DNA of 64,000 nucleotides from Peptoclostridium sp. (GCF_009881055.1 NZ_WXFG01000017.1:62001-126000); one strand, 5' to 3'. Shown: positions 8,735-16,414, counted from the first letter of the stretch. The notes: generated by a model not told the origin, from the letters alone. Translations and numbers: made by a program.

Positions 8735-9025
8735 AATGATATTACCCTATTAAAAACAAAATACCTTTATATAGGGGTTCTGCATGCAGGGGCCTATTTT
8801 GGTGGCAATGCGAACAACGGCAGTAATGCGGGTTTGTTTTATTGGAATCTGAACAACACGCCGTCGAATGCGAACTGGAATATTGGGTCTCGACTTATCT
8901 TATACATGAACACGCATGCAGTCCTCCTTGCCGCTTGGCAAAAATTCGTCGCTACGGAACAGACTAGTAACTTAATTGTTGAAACTCTGTTAGACACTAT
9001 AAGAGAATCCGAGGTTATATTTTGA
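8720..9025 (+). other. Open frame containing TR; translation uncertain
   Basis: A frame of about 101 codons from ATG 8720 that reads straight through TR and ends in TGA at 9023-9025, overlapping the TTG start of the RT by 4 bases. The TR part would encode a lectin-like tip with Asn at the variable sites. After TR come 39 codons from ATG 8906 (starting MNTHAVLLAAW). It has no good ribosome site and is much shorter after TR than known Avd accessory proteins (~120 residues), so it may merely be an open consequence of TR, or a leader that couples translation to RT. Confidence 0.35.
8788..8901 (+). repeat. DGR template repeat (TR)
   Basis: 114-bp unmutated partner of the variable repeat. It carries about 28 adenines, many as AAT/AAC codons when read in the VR frame; 13 of these differ in VR, against 1 of about 86 other bases. 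It lies between the target gene and the reverse transcriptase, in the same orientation, so its RNA would be read through into the RT message. At its 3' end the GGGTCTCGACTT block is shared with VR and then the sequences diverge, consistent with the IMH (VR) versus IMH* (TR) difference. Confidence 0.95.
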
Positions 9026-10089
9026 AAAGAACAGGCTACTTATTCGAAAAAATAGTTGATATCAATAATATAAAAACCGCAATAATTAACGCAAGCAAGA
9101 AAAAGAAGAAACGGACCTGCGTTAAGAAGGTGCTTGCTAACATAGAGTTTCACGCCAAGGAAATACAGGACATGCTGCAAGACGATAGCTATTTGCCAAG
9201 TCCTTATTATGTCGAAAGCATAATCGACAACTCAAGCTGCAAGCAAAGGGTCATATTCAAGCCTAAGTTTTATCCGGACCAGATTATCCACTGGGCAACG
9301 ATGCAGGTGCTAGAGCCTGTCCTTATGCGAGGTATGTCTCGCTATTGCTGCGGGAGTATTCCAGGGCGTGGCGGAGCACATGGCCAAAAAGCTCTAAAGA
9401 AATGGCTGAGAAGAGACCGCAAACACACAAAATATACCCTGCAGCTGGACATAAGCAAATTCTATCCGTCCATAGACCAAGAAATCCTAAAGACGCAACT
9501 GAGAAGAAAAATAAAAGACGGCAGATGCCTGCAACTCCTGGACAAAATAATAGAGAGCACTTCCAGTGGGCTTCCTATAGGAAATTTCACATCGCAGTGG
9601 CTTGCTAATTTCTACCTGGAGGGCCTAGACCATTTCATAAAGGAAAAGTTGAAAATCAAATACGCCATACGATATATGGATGATATCGTCATGTTCGGAA
9701 GCAACAAGAAGAAGCTGCACAAAGCACGCAAATTGATAGCTGAATATCTTGAGACTCTCAAGTTGAGACTTAAATGCAACTACCAGGTGTTCAAGACGGA
9801 TTCCAGGCCGCTTGATTTTCTGGGCTTCAGATTCTACCGGGACCACATAACGCTCAGACGAAGGAACGCCCTGAGAATCAGAAGGCGTGCCATAAGAATC
9901 AAGAAGAAGGGCTATTTCAACCTTAAGGATTCGGCCGCCATGCTAAGTTATCTCGGATGGATATATCACAGCGATAGCCATAAATATTTCAAGAAGTGCA
10001 TCGAACCAAATATAAATATTGAGAAGATGAAGGATGTGATCAGACGTGAAAGCAGAAAGCAATGTAATGCCTCAAGCGTATGCAATTGA
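9022..10089 (+). CDS. DGR reverse transcriptase
   Basis: 355 residues, TTG start at 9022. Makes mutagenised cDNA from the TR transcript for transfer into VR. Visible RT motifs in order: motif A 'LDISKFYPSID' (~residue 141), the 'GLPIGNFTSQWLANFYL' block (~191) with the IGxxxSQ form that distinguishes DGR reverse transcriptases from the QG form of group II introns, the catalytic 'YMDD' (~219), and 'PLDFLGFRF' (~265). There is no maturase or endonuclease domain, as expected for the class. No separate avd gene is seen between target and RT. The product probably needs a nucleic-acid-binding partner supplied by another gene or works without one. Confidence 0.95.
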   Translation: MKRTGYLFEKIVDINNIKTAIINASKKKKKRTCVKKVLANIEFHAKEIQDMLQDDSYLPSPYYVESIIDNSSCKQRVIFKPKFYPDQIIHWATMQVLEPVLMRGMSRYCCGSIPGRGGAHGQKALKKWLRRDRKHTKYTLQLDISKFYPSIDQEILKTQLRRKIKDGRCLQLLDKIIESTSSGLPIGNFTSQWLANFYLEGLDHFIKEKLKIKYAIRYMDDIVMFGSNKKKLHKARKLIAEYLETLKLRLKCNYQVFKTDSRPLDFLGFRFYRDHITLRRRNALRIRRRAIRIKKKGYFNLKDSAAMLSYLGWIYHSDSHKYFKKCIEPNINIEKMKDVIRRESRKQCNASSVCN

Positions 10090-10348
10090 CAAGATTGGGG
10101 AACAAGCAGTCATAACATTTGCTGAAAATGTCACCGAAATAGTAATCGAATCAGAAACAAAATATGAATACGACAGCTATAGTATGGTAGTGCCATACAG
10201 AACAGATATTGCCGCTCTAGTGGAAGAAGATTACCAGGCGTGGATAGATAGCGCCAAAGCGATTGAACCGGCACCTGCAAAACCGACTATCGAAGAGTGT
10301 GTCGCCACCATAGAAGAAACTATAGACGTATTGTTCGGAGGTGAATAG
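10046..10348 (+). CDS. Hypothetical phage protein, acidic
   Basis: 100 residues from GTG 10046, overlapping the last 44 bases of the RT gene. Acidic, with a strand-rich first half ('EQAVITFAENVTEIVIE') and a linker containing 'PAPAKP' before a helical end. No family recognised with confidence. Small proteins of this kind lie between fibre and lysis genes in Firmicutes siphophages (XkdW-like position). Acidic character and predicted strands argue against it being an Avd protein, which is basic and helical. Confidence 0.7.
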   Translation: MKAESNVMPQAYAIDKIGEQAVITFAENVTEIVIESETKYEYDSYSMVVPYRTDIAALVEEDYQAWIDSAKAIEPAPAKPTIEECVATIEETIDVLFGGE

Positions 10349-10349
10349 G

Positions 10350-10496
10350 TTGAAAATAGAGCAATTAAAAGAAATCAAGAAAATCAAGGATGCAGCAAGA
10401 GTGAAGAACAAGGGCAAGACTGTAGCCAAAATGACAGCGGGCGAAAGAAATGAGCTGCTTGAAACTATAGCAAGAATGCTACGGTTGATTGACTAA
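10350..10496 (+). CDS. Small basic phage protein (48 residues)
   Basis: Short gene from TTG 10350 with GGAGGTGAATAG immediately upstream, 2 bases after the previous stop. The product is lysine-rich and helical (begins MKIEQLKEIKKIKDAARV). Its size and place, after a ~100-residue protein and before the lysis genes, match the XkdX-like small proteins of PBSX-type prophages, but the sequence is not distinctive enough to assign. A short hairpin with T-run follows its stop. Confidence 0.6.
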   Translation: MKIEQLKEIKKIKDAARVKNKGKTVAKMTAGERNELLETIARMLRLID

Positions 10497-10500
10497 AACT

Positions 10501-10521
10501 AGGAGTCGAAAAACTCCTTTT
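10501..10521 (+). terminator. Weak hairpin terminator
   Basis: AGGAGT/ACTCCT stem with CGAAAA loop followed by TTTT, five bases after the small basic gene. Weak by stem length; probably partial read-through into the lysis genes. Confidence 0.5.
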
Positions 10522-10538
10522 GCACGGGAGGTGAAACC

Positions 10539-11417
10539 GTGGATGTAAAAGTAGTACTTGAGAAACTGAATATCAGCAAATGGCATAAGCAAGGCATAAC
10601 CGGCAAAGGCGCAAAGGTTGCCATAATAGGATTCGAGGCTGGAGCACATCATAACGGGGCATGGCTAATCAAGCAAACAGCTCCGGAAGCAGAAGTCCGA
10701 GAAATTAACGTCATGAAAGGCGGCATGAGTTTTGAGCAGGCTTTCAAAGAGTGCATTGTCTGGGACGCTGATGTAATATGCTGCAGTCTTAGGAAAAGCA
10801 CATGGAGTGCTGAGCAAGAGATGCTTTCGAAAACTCTATATGACCAAGGGTGCATAATGATAGACTCCAGCGACAATGAAGGAGATCCCATAGATGCATG
10901 GCCGGCGTTATCTCCTTACTGGTTCGTCGTGGGCGCATACAACGCCAAGTGGAACGAGGCGGAAGGCTACAGTTCATACGGTCCTAAGCTCGACTTCCTT
11001 GGCTACACAAGCCTGGACTGTCCGAACAAATACGGTAACATGATTCCAATCACTCACACCTCGGGAGCCACGCAGGTTCCTTCGGGCATGGCGGCACTCC
11101 TGAAAGAGAGCCACAACATAACACCTGAAGGCTTCAGGGAGTTTATCAAGGAAAACAGTATGGACATACTTAATGAGGGCAAGGACGACAAAAGCGGATG
11201 GGGGGTGCTCGCTATGCCAGACAAGGTATATGCGAATAAAATCGAACTAACTATAGGAAAGCAAATGGCGACGGTCAACAGCAAGGCAGTAACTCTAGAT
11301 GCAGCGCCAGTGATAATGAATGACAGGACTATGGTGCCACTCCGGTTTGTGGCTGAGGCGCTTGGATGTAAGGTTGGTTGGGATGAGGCAACACAGAAAG
11401 TCACTATAGAAAAATAG
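10539..11417 (+). CDS. Degenerate subtilisin-fold protein with C-terminal stalk domain
   Basis: 292 residues from GTG 10539 with GGGAGGTG. Residues ~20-215 follow the S8 subtilase order, but the catalytic Asp segment reads 'VAIIGFEAG' (Asp replaced by Gly), the His segment is 'HHNGAW', the oxyanion Asn segment 'SSDNEG', and the catalytic Ser segment 'SGATQVPSGMAALL' has Thr where 'GTS' is expected. The protein is therefore probably not a protease. Residues ~225-292 are a copper-amine-oxidase-like stalk domain ('NDRTMVPLRFVAEALG'), a cell-wall-associated module. Placed just before the holin-like and endolysin genes; may bind the cell surface or act as a scaffold. Confidence 0.75.
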   Translation: MDVKVVLEKLNISKWHKQGITGKGAKVAIIGFEAGAHHNGAWLIKQTAPEAEVREINVMKGGMSFEQAFKECIVWDADVICCSLRKSTWSAEQEMLSKTLYDQGCIMIDSSDNEGDPIDAWPALSPYWFVVGAYNAKWNEAEGYSSYGPKLDFLGYTSLDCPNKYGNMIPITHTSGATQVPSGMAALLKESHNITPEGFREFIKENSMDILNEGKDDKSGWGVLAMPDKVYANKIELTIGKQMATVNSKAVTLDAAPVIMNDRTMVPLRFVAEALGCKVGWDEATQKVTIEK

Positions 11418-11430
11418 GGGAGGGATAGTA

Positions 11431-11697
11431 TTGGAAGCAAAAATATTTGAAATGGCAACACAACAGGGTCTTACGGCTGTATTATTTGTAGCGTTGTTTT
11501 GGCACACTCTCAAAACGTCAAATGATAGAGAGATGAGGTTGCAAGCTGTAATAGATAACAACCAACGCATTATGGGTGACATGGTGGCTAAGCTTGATAC
11601 ACTCGACTCAATCAAGGATGACGTAGACGATATCAAGGTATCGCTTAATGCTACAGCGGCTACAATCAATGCTACAGCAGCCACAAGATTGCCATAG
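11431..11697 (+). CDS. BhlA/UviB-type holin-like protein
   Basis: 88 residues from TTG 11431. One N-terminal membrane segment ('GLTAVLFVALFWHTL') followed by a charged region and a long amphipathic coil, which is the layout of the BhlA/UviB family. These are holin-like peptides that permeabilise the membrane. Directly precedes the peptidase endolysin, completing a lysis cassette. The tail carries a duplicated NATAAT-type stretch. Confidence 0.8.
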   Translation: MEAKIFEMATQQGLTAVLFVALFWHTLKTSNDREMRLQAVIDNNQRIMGDMVAKLDTLDSIKDDVDDIKVSLNATAATINATAATRLP

Positions 11698-11709
11698 GAG
11701 GTACATATT

Positions 11710-12141
11710 ATGCTAAATGTCAAAGTATACGATGGGAAAATCACTGATAATTTTAACATTGCAGAATTTGCCTGCAAAGGCGGAGGAGAAGTACTCCTGA
11801 ACAGAGAGACAATAGACCACATTTGCAGGCTCCAGCGCTTTAGGAATTGGTTTAATAGGCCGATGACAATCAATAGCGGGTATAGGACAGCTGCCTATAA
11901 TGCTAAAGTAGGCGGGGCTAAAAATTCAATGCATGTGCAGGGTATAGCTACGGACTTTGCGTTGCCAAATGAGTTTTATACGTTCTCAAAAGAGCGCCAA
12001 GAGCAGTTCTTGCAGAACGTGAAAAAGAAGTGGTTTGAGATATGTGCAGCTGATGGATTGGGCGGAGGGGTAGGGTTCTACAAAACCTTCATTCACCTAG
12101 ATAGTAGGACAGGAAAGTCAGCGCACTGGGATGGAAGATAG
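11710..12141 (+). CDS. M15-family endolysin (D-Ala-D-Ala carboxypeptidase-like)
   Basis: 143 residues with AGGAGGTACAT before ATG 11710. Zinc peptidase of the M15 (VanY/YcbK-like) type that cuts peptidoglycan cross-links. Metal-binding signatures are visible: 'SMHVQGIATDF' (SxHxxGxAxD form, His and Asp ligands) and 'FIHLDSR' (catalytic/ligand His). 'INSGYRTAAYN' is the usual substrate-pocket strand. No separate cell-wall-binding domain. Last gene of the prophage transcript, followed by a strong terminator. Confidence 0.88.
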   Translation: MLNVKVYDGKITDNFNIAEFACKGGGEVLLNRETIDHICRLQRFRNWFNRPMTINSGYRTAAYNAKVGGAKNSMHVQGIATDFALPNEFYTFSKERQEQFLQNVKKKWFEICAADGLGGGVGFYKTFIHLDSRTGKSAHWDGR

Positions 12142-12164
12142 CCGGGTTTCCCCGGCCTTTTCTA
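12141..12164 (+). terminator. Terminator of prophage late operon
   Basis: GCCGGG/CCCGGC stem with TTTC loop followed by CTTTTCT, directly at the endolysin stop. Confidence 0.85.
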
Positions 12165-12629
12165 TTGCGACCTAAATATGCCCGAAAAAAGTGGTGGCAA
12201 TAAAAACTTGCCACCACTTTGCCACCACAGTATAAAACATTTATTTATATTGTAGGTAACTATAAAACACAATAAGATTTTGGGGGTTATTAATTTGGCC
12301 TCATATATAATGTAGAAAAAAATTGCAAATCATTTTAAGATACAATCCAACACATTACTTTTACATGCCGATGATGTAGGACAATCTGAATATTGATTGT
12401 TGTAAATACCACCAAATTGCCACCATGGGATGATTTTTACATCCTGCGGTGGCAATTTTTAATGTGCGGAAAATATAGAATAAATTAATGGAAAATACAA
12501 CGACAATAGAAAATATTTATATGAGGCATTTTCAGCCAATTTGTATTTGTCGTGGGAGTCGGGGACGTATATACTAATAGTTGTAAACTTATTACATTTC
12601 AATTACATCTCTCCTTCTAAGGTGATTTA
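12165..12629. other. Gene-free prophage exit region with repeated hairpins
   Basis: No credible gene. It holds a perfect 10-bp hairpin GTGGTGGCAA/TTGCCACCAC (12191-12217), an extra GCCACCAC copy at 12221, and a long two-part hairpin at 12416-12456 (ATTGCCACC/GGTGGCAAT outside, GGATG/CATCC inside) ending in a T-run, which would work as a rightward terminator. The region lies where the phage genes end and chromosomal genes resume, so an attachment site is plausible but cannot be shown without the other end. Confidence 0.6.
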
Positions 12630-13304
12630 ATGATATCTATAATAGTTCCCGTATTAAATGAAGAAAAAACAATAGAAGGGTTGCTCCTGGAGCTCAAAGC
12701 TCTCGAAGGCGATAAGGAAATCATTGTAGTCGACGGCGGAAGTGTTGACAGGACAGCAGAAATTGCTGCCAGGCACGCAGCTCTTATTGGCGGGGTCAGC
12801 GGAAGGGCGAGGCAGATGAACATGGGAGCTGGCGCGGCAAAAGGAGAAGTGCTTTGGTTTGTGCACTCAGACTCCAAAGTGGACAGAGAAAGCCTGTATC
12901 ATATAGAAGCGGCAGTTGATGAGGGCTGTGTAGGCGGAGGCTTTTCAATGTTTTTCCATGATTACGATGCGCCTCTAATGAGATTTATAGCCAGCTCATC
13001 AAACATGAGAGCACGACATGTAGGCCTTTATTTCGGAGACCAGGGAATATTCGTAAGACGCGATATATTCGAACGCATAGGGGGCTATCCGGATATACCC
13101 ATAATGGAGGATTGGGAGATGGGTCTTCGTCTGAAAAAGGAAGGCAGAATGGAACTGCTTGATGCCCCTATCGGGACATCGGGAAGAAGGTTCAAAAACG
13201 GCGGGGCTCTTAGGACTCTGTTGTTCATGCACAGGATAAAGCTACTTTATATATTGGGGATACCCCCGGAAAAATTAAGCGGCACATACAGGAAGGTACG
13301 ATAA
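12630..13304 (+). CDS. Family 2 glycosyltransferase, rSAM/selenodomain-associated transferase 2 type
   Basis: 224 residues. GT-A fold sugar transferase: 'SIIVPVLNEE' start, nucleotide-binding 'IIVVDGGSVDRT', the 'GRARQMNMGA' block and 'HSDSKV' (DxD-like), then 'GGYPDIPIMEDWEMGLRLKK' acceptor-site block. The combination RARQMN plus EDWE is characteristic of the TIGR04283 group, named for co-occurrence with a radical SAM protein carrying a selenocysteine-containing domain. Its stop overlaps the start of the next gene, a TIGR04282 partner, as in other genomes. In arsenosugar pathways members attach a sugar-like moiety; the substrate here is unknown. No radical SAM gene is in the window. Confidence 0.85.
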   Translation: MISIIVPVLNEEKTIEGLLLELKALEGDKEIIVVDGGSVDRTAEIAARHAALIGGVSGRARQMNMGAGAAKGEVLWFVHSDSKVDRESLYHIEAAVDEGCVGGGFSMFFHDYDAPLMRFIASSSNMRARHVGLYFGDQGIFVRRDIFERIGGYPDIPIMEDWEMGLRLKKEGRMELLDAPIGTSGRRFKNGGALRTLLFMHRIKLLYILGIPPEKLSGTYRKVR

Positions 13305-14005
13305 TGAAGGCATTAATACTTATGACAAGAATCCCAGTTCCGGGAAAGACAAAGACAAGGCTAATGGAGGTCCTTTCGCCGGAAGAATGTGCCCTGCTGC
13401 ACGAATGTTTCCTGAAGGATGTTTTCGCGGCTCTTGAGCTGCTTGACGATGTGGATATATATGTCTCACATACGACCGAAGGGAATCTTGACATACTCAA
13501 AGCTATTGTCCCAAGAGGAATAGAGTTTTTGCCTCAGAAGGGGGAAAAGCTGGGCGAGAGAATGAATAATGCCATAGCCGAAGTTCTCCAAAAAGGATAT
13601 TCAAGAGTGATACTAATAGGTTCAGACATACCAGCTCTGCAGCCATGCGATATAGGAGAAGCGTTTGAAACGCTTGAAGAAAGCGACATTGTGCTGGGGC
13701 CGACGCTGGACGGTGGCTATTACCTGGTGGGAATGAAAAGCCCGAGCGCTCAGATATTTGATGACTCTCTCAAATGGGGAAACAAAACAGTGCTTGAAGG
13801 GACTCTGGATATAGCAAACAAGCTTGGGCTGGAAACCGGTCTTGCAGCCAAGTATAGAGACATAGATACCAGCGATGACCTGGAATGTTTCATGAGATAT
13901 GCAACTTCAGGAGCAGCTGACTGTCAAGTGTTTCCACAGTACACATTGGAATTTCTTATAAAGCGTTGGAGTGACGATGATGCTAAAAGATACGCTGAAA
14001 GATAA
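13304..14005 (+). CDS. rSAM/selenodomain-associated transferase 1 (TIGR04282-type nucleotidyltransferase fold)
   Basis: 233 residues, ATG overlapping the previous stop (ATAATGA). Starts 'LILMTRIPVPGKTKTRLM', the glycine/Lys-rich nucleotide-binding loop typical of this group, then 'VILIGSDIPALQP' and 'LGPTLDGGYYLVGMK', which together identify TIGR04282. Fold is that of CobY/MobA-like nucleotidyltransferases. Works presumably with the upstream glycosyltransferase in one pathway. Overlaps the next gene by 35 bases. Confidence 0.85.
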   Translation: MKALILMTRIPVPGKTKTRLMEVLSPEECALLHECFLKDVFAALELLDDVDIYVSHTTEGNLDILKAIVPRGIEFLPQKGEKLGERMNNAIAEVLQKGYSRVILIGSDIPALQPCDIGEAFETLEESDIVLGPTLDGGYYLVGMKSPSAQIFDDSLKWGNKTVLEGTLDIANKLGLETGLAAKYRDIDTSDDLECFMRYATSGAADCQVFPQYTLEFLIKRWSDDDAKRYAER

Positions 14006-14984
14006 AATATATTACTATATTAGTGCAAAAGGTCTGCGCGAGTCGCTTGGCATCGGAGAAGGCTCCCAGGTGGAATTTCTGGCGCAGGGCGAGTACAACA
14101 TTAATTTCACACTTGAAGGGAATTCAAGAAAGTATGTACTCAGGGTAAATACAGGAAGCCAGCTTGAGTTGGATAATCAGATAGAATATGAATATGAAGC
14201 TCTAAAAAGACTATATCCAAGCGGGGTTACTCCAAAACCTTATTTTGTTGATGGTACTAAAAAGTATATAGATTATGGAATATTGGTTATGGAGTTCCTG
14301 GAAGGTGTCCATCTTGATTATGCCAAGGACATGGAAAAGGCTGCCGACATATTCTCGAGAATTCATTCCATGGATACTGAGAATATGGATGCGTCAAATT
14401 TCATATGCGAGAAAAGCATATTTTCAGACAGGATTACAGAGGCAAGAAGGCTTTTGAAGAGTTTCATGGAATCGCCGATAATAGAAACGAAGCTTAAAAG
14501 CTTCTTTGCAGATTTTATGGACTGGGCTGAAAAAAATGCATGGAGAGAAAGCTACTTCATTACTGACCCATGGAATGTCATAAACAACACGGAAGTCAAT
14601 TCGGGCAATTTCATAATAAATGACAAGAGGCACTATCTCATAGACTGGGAAAAGCCCGTCATAAGCGATCCCTGTCAGGACATAACGCAGTTCCTGGCGC
14701 CCACTACAACTCTTTGGAAGGCAGATTATATTCTCTCAGAGCAGGAAAAGGAAGATTTTTTTAAAGCCTATTCAAGCGGCCTAAGATGTGAGGACAGAGG
14801 GATAAGGGACAGAGTAGAGCTCTATACGCCTTATTTGTATCTCAGAGCGCTTTCGTGGTGTGCCTTTGCCTATCTGGAATACATGAAGCCGGACAAGGGC
14901 ATTAAAAATATGGATACATTTGAAAAGATAAAGGCGTATCTTGATATTGACTTCATGAACAGCCTGTTAAGGCGCTTTAGATAG
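13971..14984 (+). CDS. Choline/aminoglycoside phosphotransferase-fold protein
   Basis: 337 residues from GTG 13971 (ATG at 13977 or 13980 also possible), overlapping the preceding gene. Protein-kinase-like fold: N-terminal lobe 'QGEYNINFTLEGNSRKYVLRV', hinge 'ILVMEFLEG', and a DFG-equivalent 'LIDWEKPVISDP'. The catalytic loop, usually HxDxxxxN, reads 'NNTEVNSGN' (nt ~14583-14610): His is Asn and the catalytic Asp is Glu. Activity is therefore doubtful or altered. Translationally coupled to the two transferases, so likely in the same pathway. Confidence 0.75.
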   Translation: MTMMLKDTLKDKIYYYISAKGLRESLGIGEGSQVEFLAQGEYNINFTLEGNSRKYVLRVNTGSQLELDNQIEYEYEALKRLYPSGVTPKPYFVDGTKKYIDYGILVMEFLEGVHLDYAKDMEKAADIFSRIHSMDTENMDASNFICEKSIFSDRITEARRLLKSFMESPIIETKLKSFFADFMDWAEKNAWRESYFITDPWNVINNTEVNSGNFIINDKRHYLIDWEKPVISDPCQDITQFLAPTTTLWKADYILSEQEKEDFFKAYSSGLRCEDRGIRDRVELYTPYLYLRALSWCAFAYLEYMKPDKGIKNMDTFEKIKAYLDIDFMNSLLRRFR

Positions 14985-15003
14985 AAAGAGGAGCGACGGA
15001 CTT

Positions 15004-15681
15004 ATGGATAAAAATAAAAAGCTGCTGCTTTCTGCAGCACTTATAGTGGCGACGGCAGCTGCAATGATTTATTTTCATCGCACAGGCATGATGAGGCATT
15101 GCACTTCGGAGGGCATCAAAAGCTATGTGAATTCGTGCGGCATGTTTGGTCCCATAATATATATGGTTATGTTCTCGGTGATTCCATCGGGTGCGATAAT
15201 AGCAATAGCGGGCGGAATGGCTTTCGGCATGGGCCTTGGGACGCTCTATACGATGCTAGGCGCCTTAATCGGGGCGACTACGGCATTTTATATATCGAGG
15301 CTCCTTGGTAGGGATTTTGTGATGAAGCTCACAAGAGGGAGGCTAAGGAGCTTTGATGATGGCGTTGAAAAACACGGCTTCAAACTGATACTAGTAATGC
15401 GCCTAATTCCGATAATACCTTTTAACCTCATAAGCTTCGGTGCCGGTCTTACCAAGATGAACTTCAGGGACTATATTATGGCTACGGTGCTGGGGATAGT
15501 TCCAGGAGTGATTGTGTTTACTAATCTTGGCGACAAGGCCATGGATGTAAAGTCGCCTCAGTTTATTATGGCTGTTGGCATATTGCTACTGCTTCTTGTG
15601 GCGTCATATTTCTTTAAAAGAAAAGTCAATATGGATGAGTTTCAAAAGAAGCTGGCTCAGGACGATATAAAATCGGTGTAA
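15004..15681 (+). CDS. TVP38/TMEM64 (VTT-domain) membrane protein
   Basis: 225 residues with AGAGGAGCG upstream of ATG. About six membrane segments; the central 'GGMAFGMGLGTLYTMLGALI' then 'RLLGRDFV' and 'RLIPIIPFNLISFGAGLT' are the conserved core of the SNARE-associated/VTT family, some of which scramble lipids or move lipid-linked sugars. It is the last gene of the four-gene transferase operon; similar membrane proteins are common beside selenodomain-associated transferases. Exact substrate unknown. Confidence 0.8.
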   Translation: MDKNKKLLLSAALIVATAAAMIYFHRTGMMRHCTSEGIKSYVNSCGMFGPIIYMVMFSVIPSGAIIAIAGGMAFGMGLGTLYTMLGALIGATTAFYISRLLGRDFVMKLTRGRLRSFDDGVEKHGFKLILVMRLIPIIPFNLISFGAGLTKMNFRDYIMATVLGIVPGVIVFTNLGDKAMDVKSPQFIMAVGILLLLLVASYFFKRKVNMDEFQKKLAQDDIKSV

Positions 15682-15709
15682 ATCAAAAATTACAAAAATC
15701 AAAACACAT

Positions 15710-15777
15710 GCAAAGAGGCCTCTTTTCCTTTTAATCCAGTTTCTTTACACTAGGATTAAAGGATGAGGCCTCTTTGC
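15710..15777. terminator. Large imperfect inverted repeat, probable bidirectional terminator
   Basis: Outer arms GCAAAGAGGCCTC (15710-15722) and GAGGCCTCTTTGC (15765-15777) pair perfectly over 13 bp; inner arms CCTTTTAATCC and GGATTAAAGG pair too, around a 15-base loop. It sits 29 bases after the membrane protein stop. The size also resembles a small non-autonomous mobile element. Confidence 0.6.
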
Positions 15778-16309
15778 TCTTGGACAAATTCCTGTATTAT
15801 GGGAATCTGCCTCCTTTCAGTTGATAAACTCCATTGCTGAAATCTATCTAATCCAACTAATCATTTTTCATTCAATAATATTTGCTTTTAAAGGGTTGCC
15901 CTATATAGCATGGTCCTTAGCCTTTTGAAACCATCCTTAAGTTATCCTGCAAGCTTTTATTTTTGAACTTAGAGATTATATTCTCTAATCGCTCAATTTA
16001 GGTTAGAGTAATATTTTTCATTCTCTAAGATAAGCAATTGTAAGGATTTTGTTTAAGGATTTATTAGTTTCAAACTACTTAAGGGATTATATAAAGCTTC
16101 TTCCTTTGCAGCTTATATTATTGAATAGTAACTTTTAGTTGGTAGTATATATATATCCGGTCGAACATAAATTAAACACAAAACACTATAATTATTATAA
16201 AAAATTACACATAAAATACATTCGCAAAAAATCAGTTGAAAAAGTTTGAAAAAAGCATGTGAGTTGTATTGAGTAATAGTCGGTTAAACAGCCTTTCTAT
16301 ATTTTTGGA
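15778..16309. other. AT-rich gene-free stretch
   Basis: No open frame with coding character on either strand. Several short repeats of the type TTAGAGATTATATTCTCTAA (15969-15988) occur, otherwise nothing recognised. Confidence 0.4.
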
Positions 16310-16338
16310 TTGACACCAAAAAAACGATACTGTATAAT
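16310..16338 (+). promoter_or_regulatory. Sigma-A-type promoter of amino-acid ABC operon
   Basis: TTGACA (16310-16315), 17-base spacer, TATAAT (16333-16338): perfect consensus in both boxes. Transcription would begin near 16345, giving a ~120-base leader. Confidence 0.85.
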
Positions 16339-16365
16339 TTTAATCGAGTGGTGATATGGACTTCG

Positions 16366-16414
16366 AGCTTTCGTCTCTTAGATTTATTGTTTTCTAGTAG
16401 GCGGGGGCTTTTTT
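16366..16414 (+). promoter_or_regulatory. Possible leader attenuator hairpin
   Basis: AGCTTTCGTC (16366-16375) can pair fully, with several G-U pairs, to GGCGGGGGCT (16400-16409), followed by TTTTT. It lies in the leader between promoter and start, so it could act as a regulated terminator. The ligand, if any, is not recognised; T-box consensus elements are absent. Confidence 0.4.

Noticed and set aside
8574..8901. VR/TR as a plain tandem duplication
   Set aside because: Differences are almost all at template adenines, and a DGR-type reverse transcriptase follows; simple drift would not give this bias.
9022..10089. Group II intron or retron reverse transcriptase
   Set aside because: No maturase/endonuclease domain, no intron RNA ends or msr/msd-like structure seen, and motif IGxxxSQ plus TR/VR fit a DGR.
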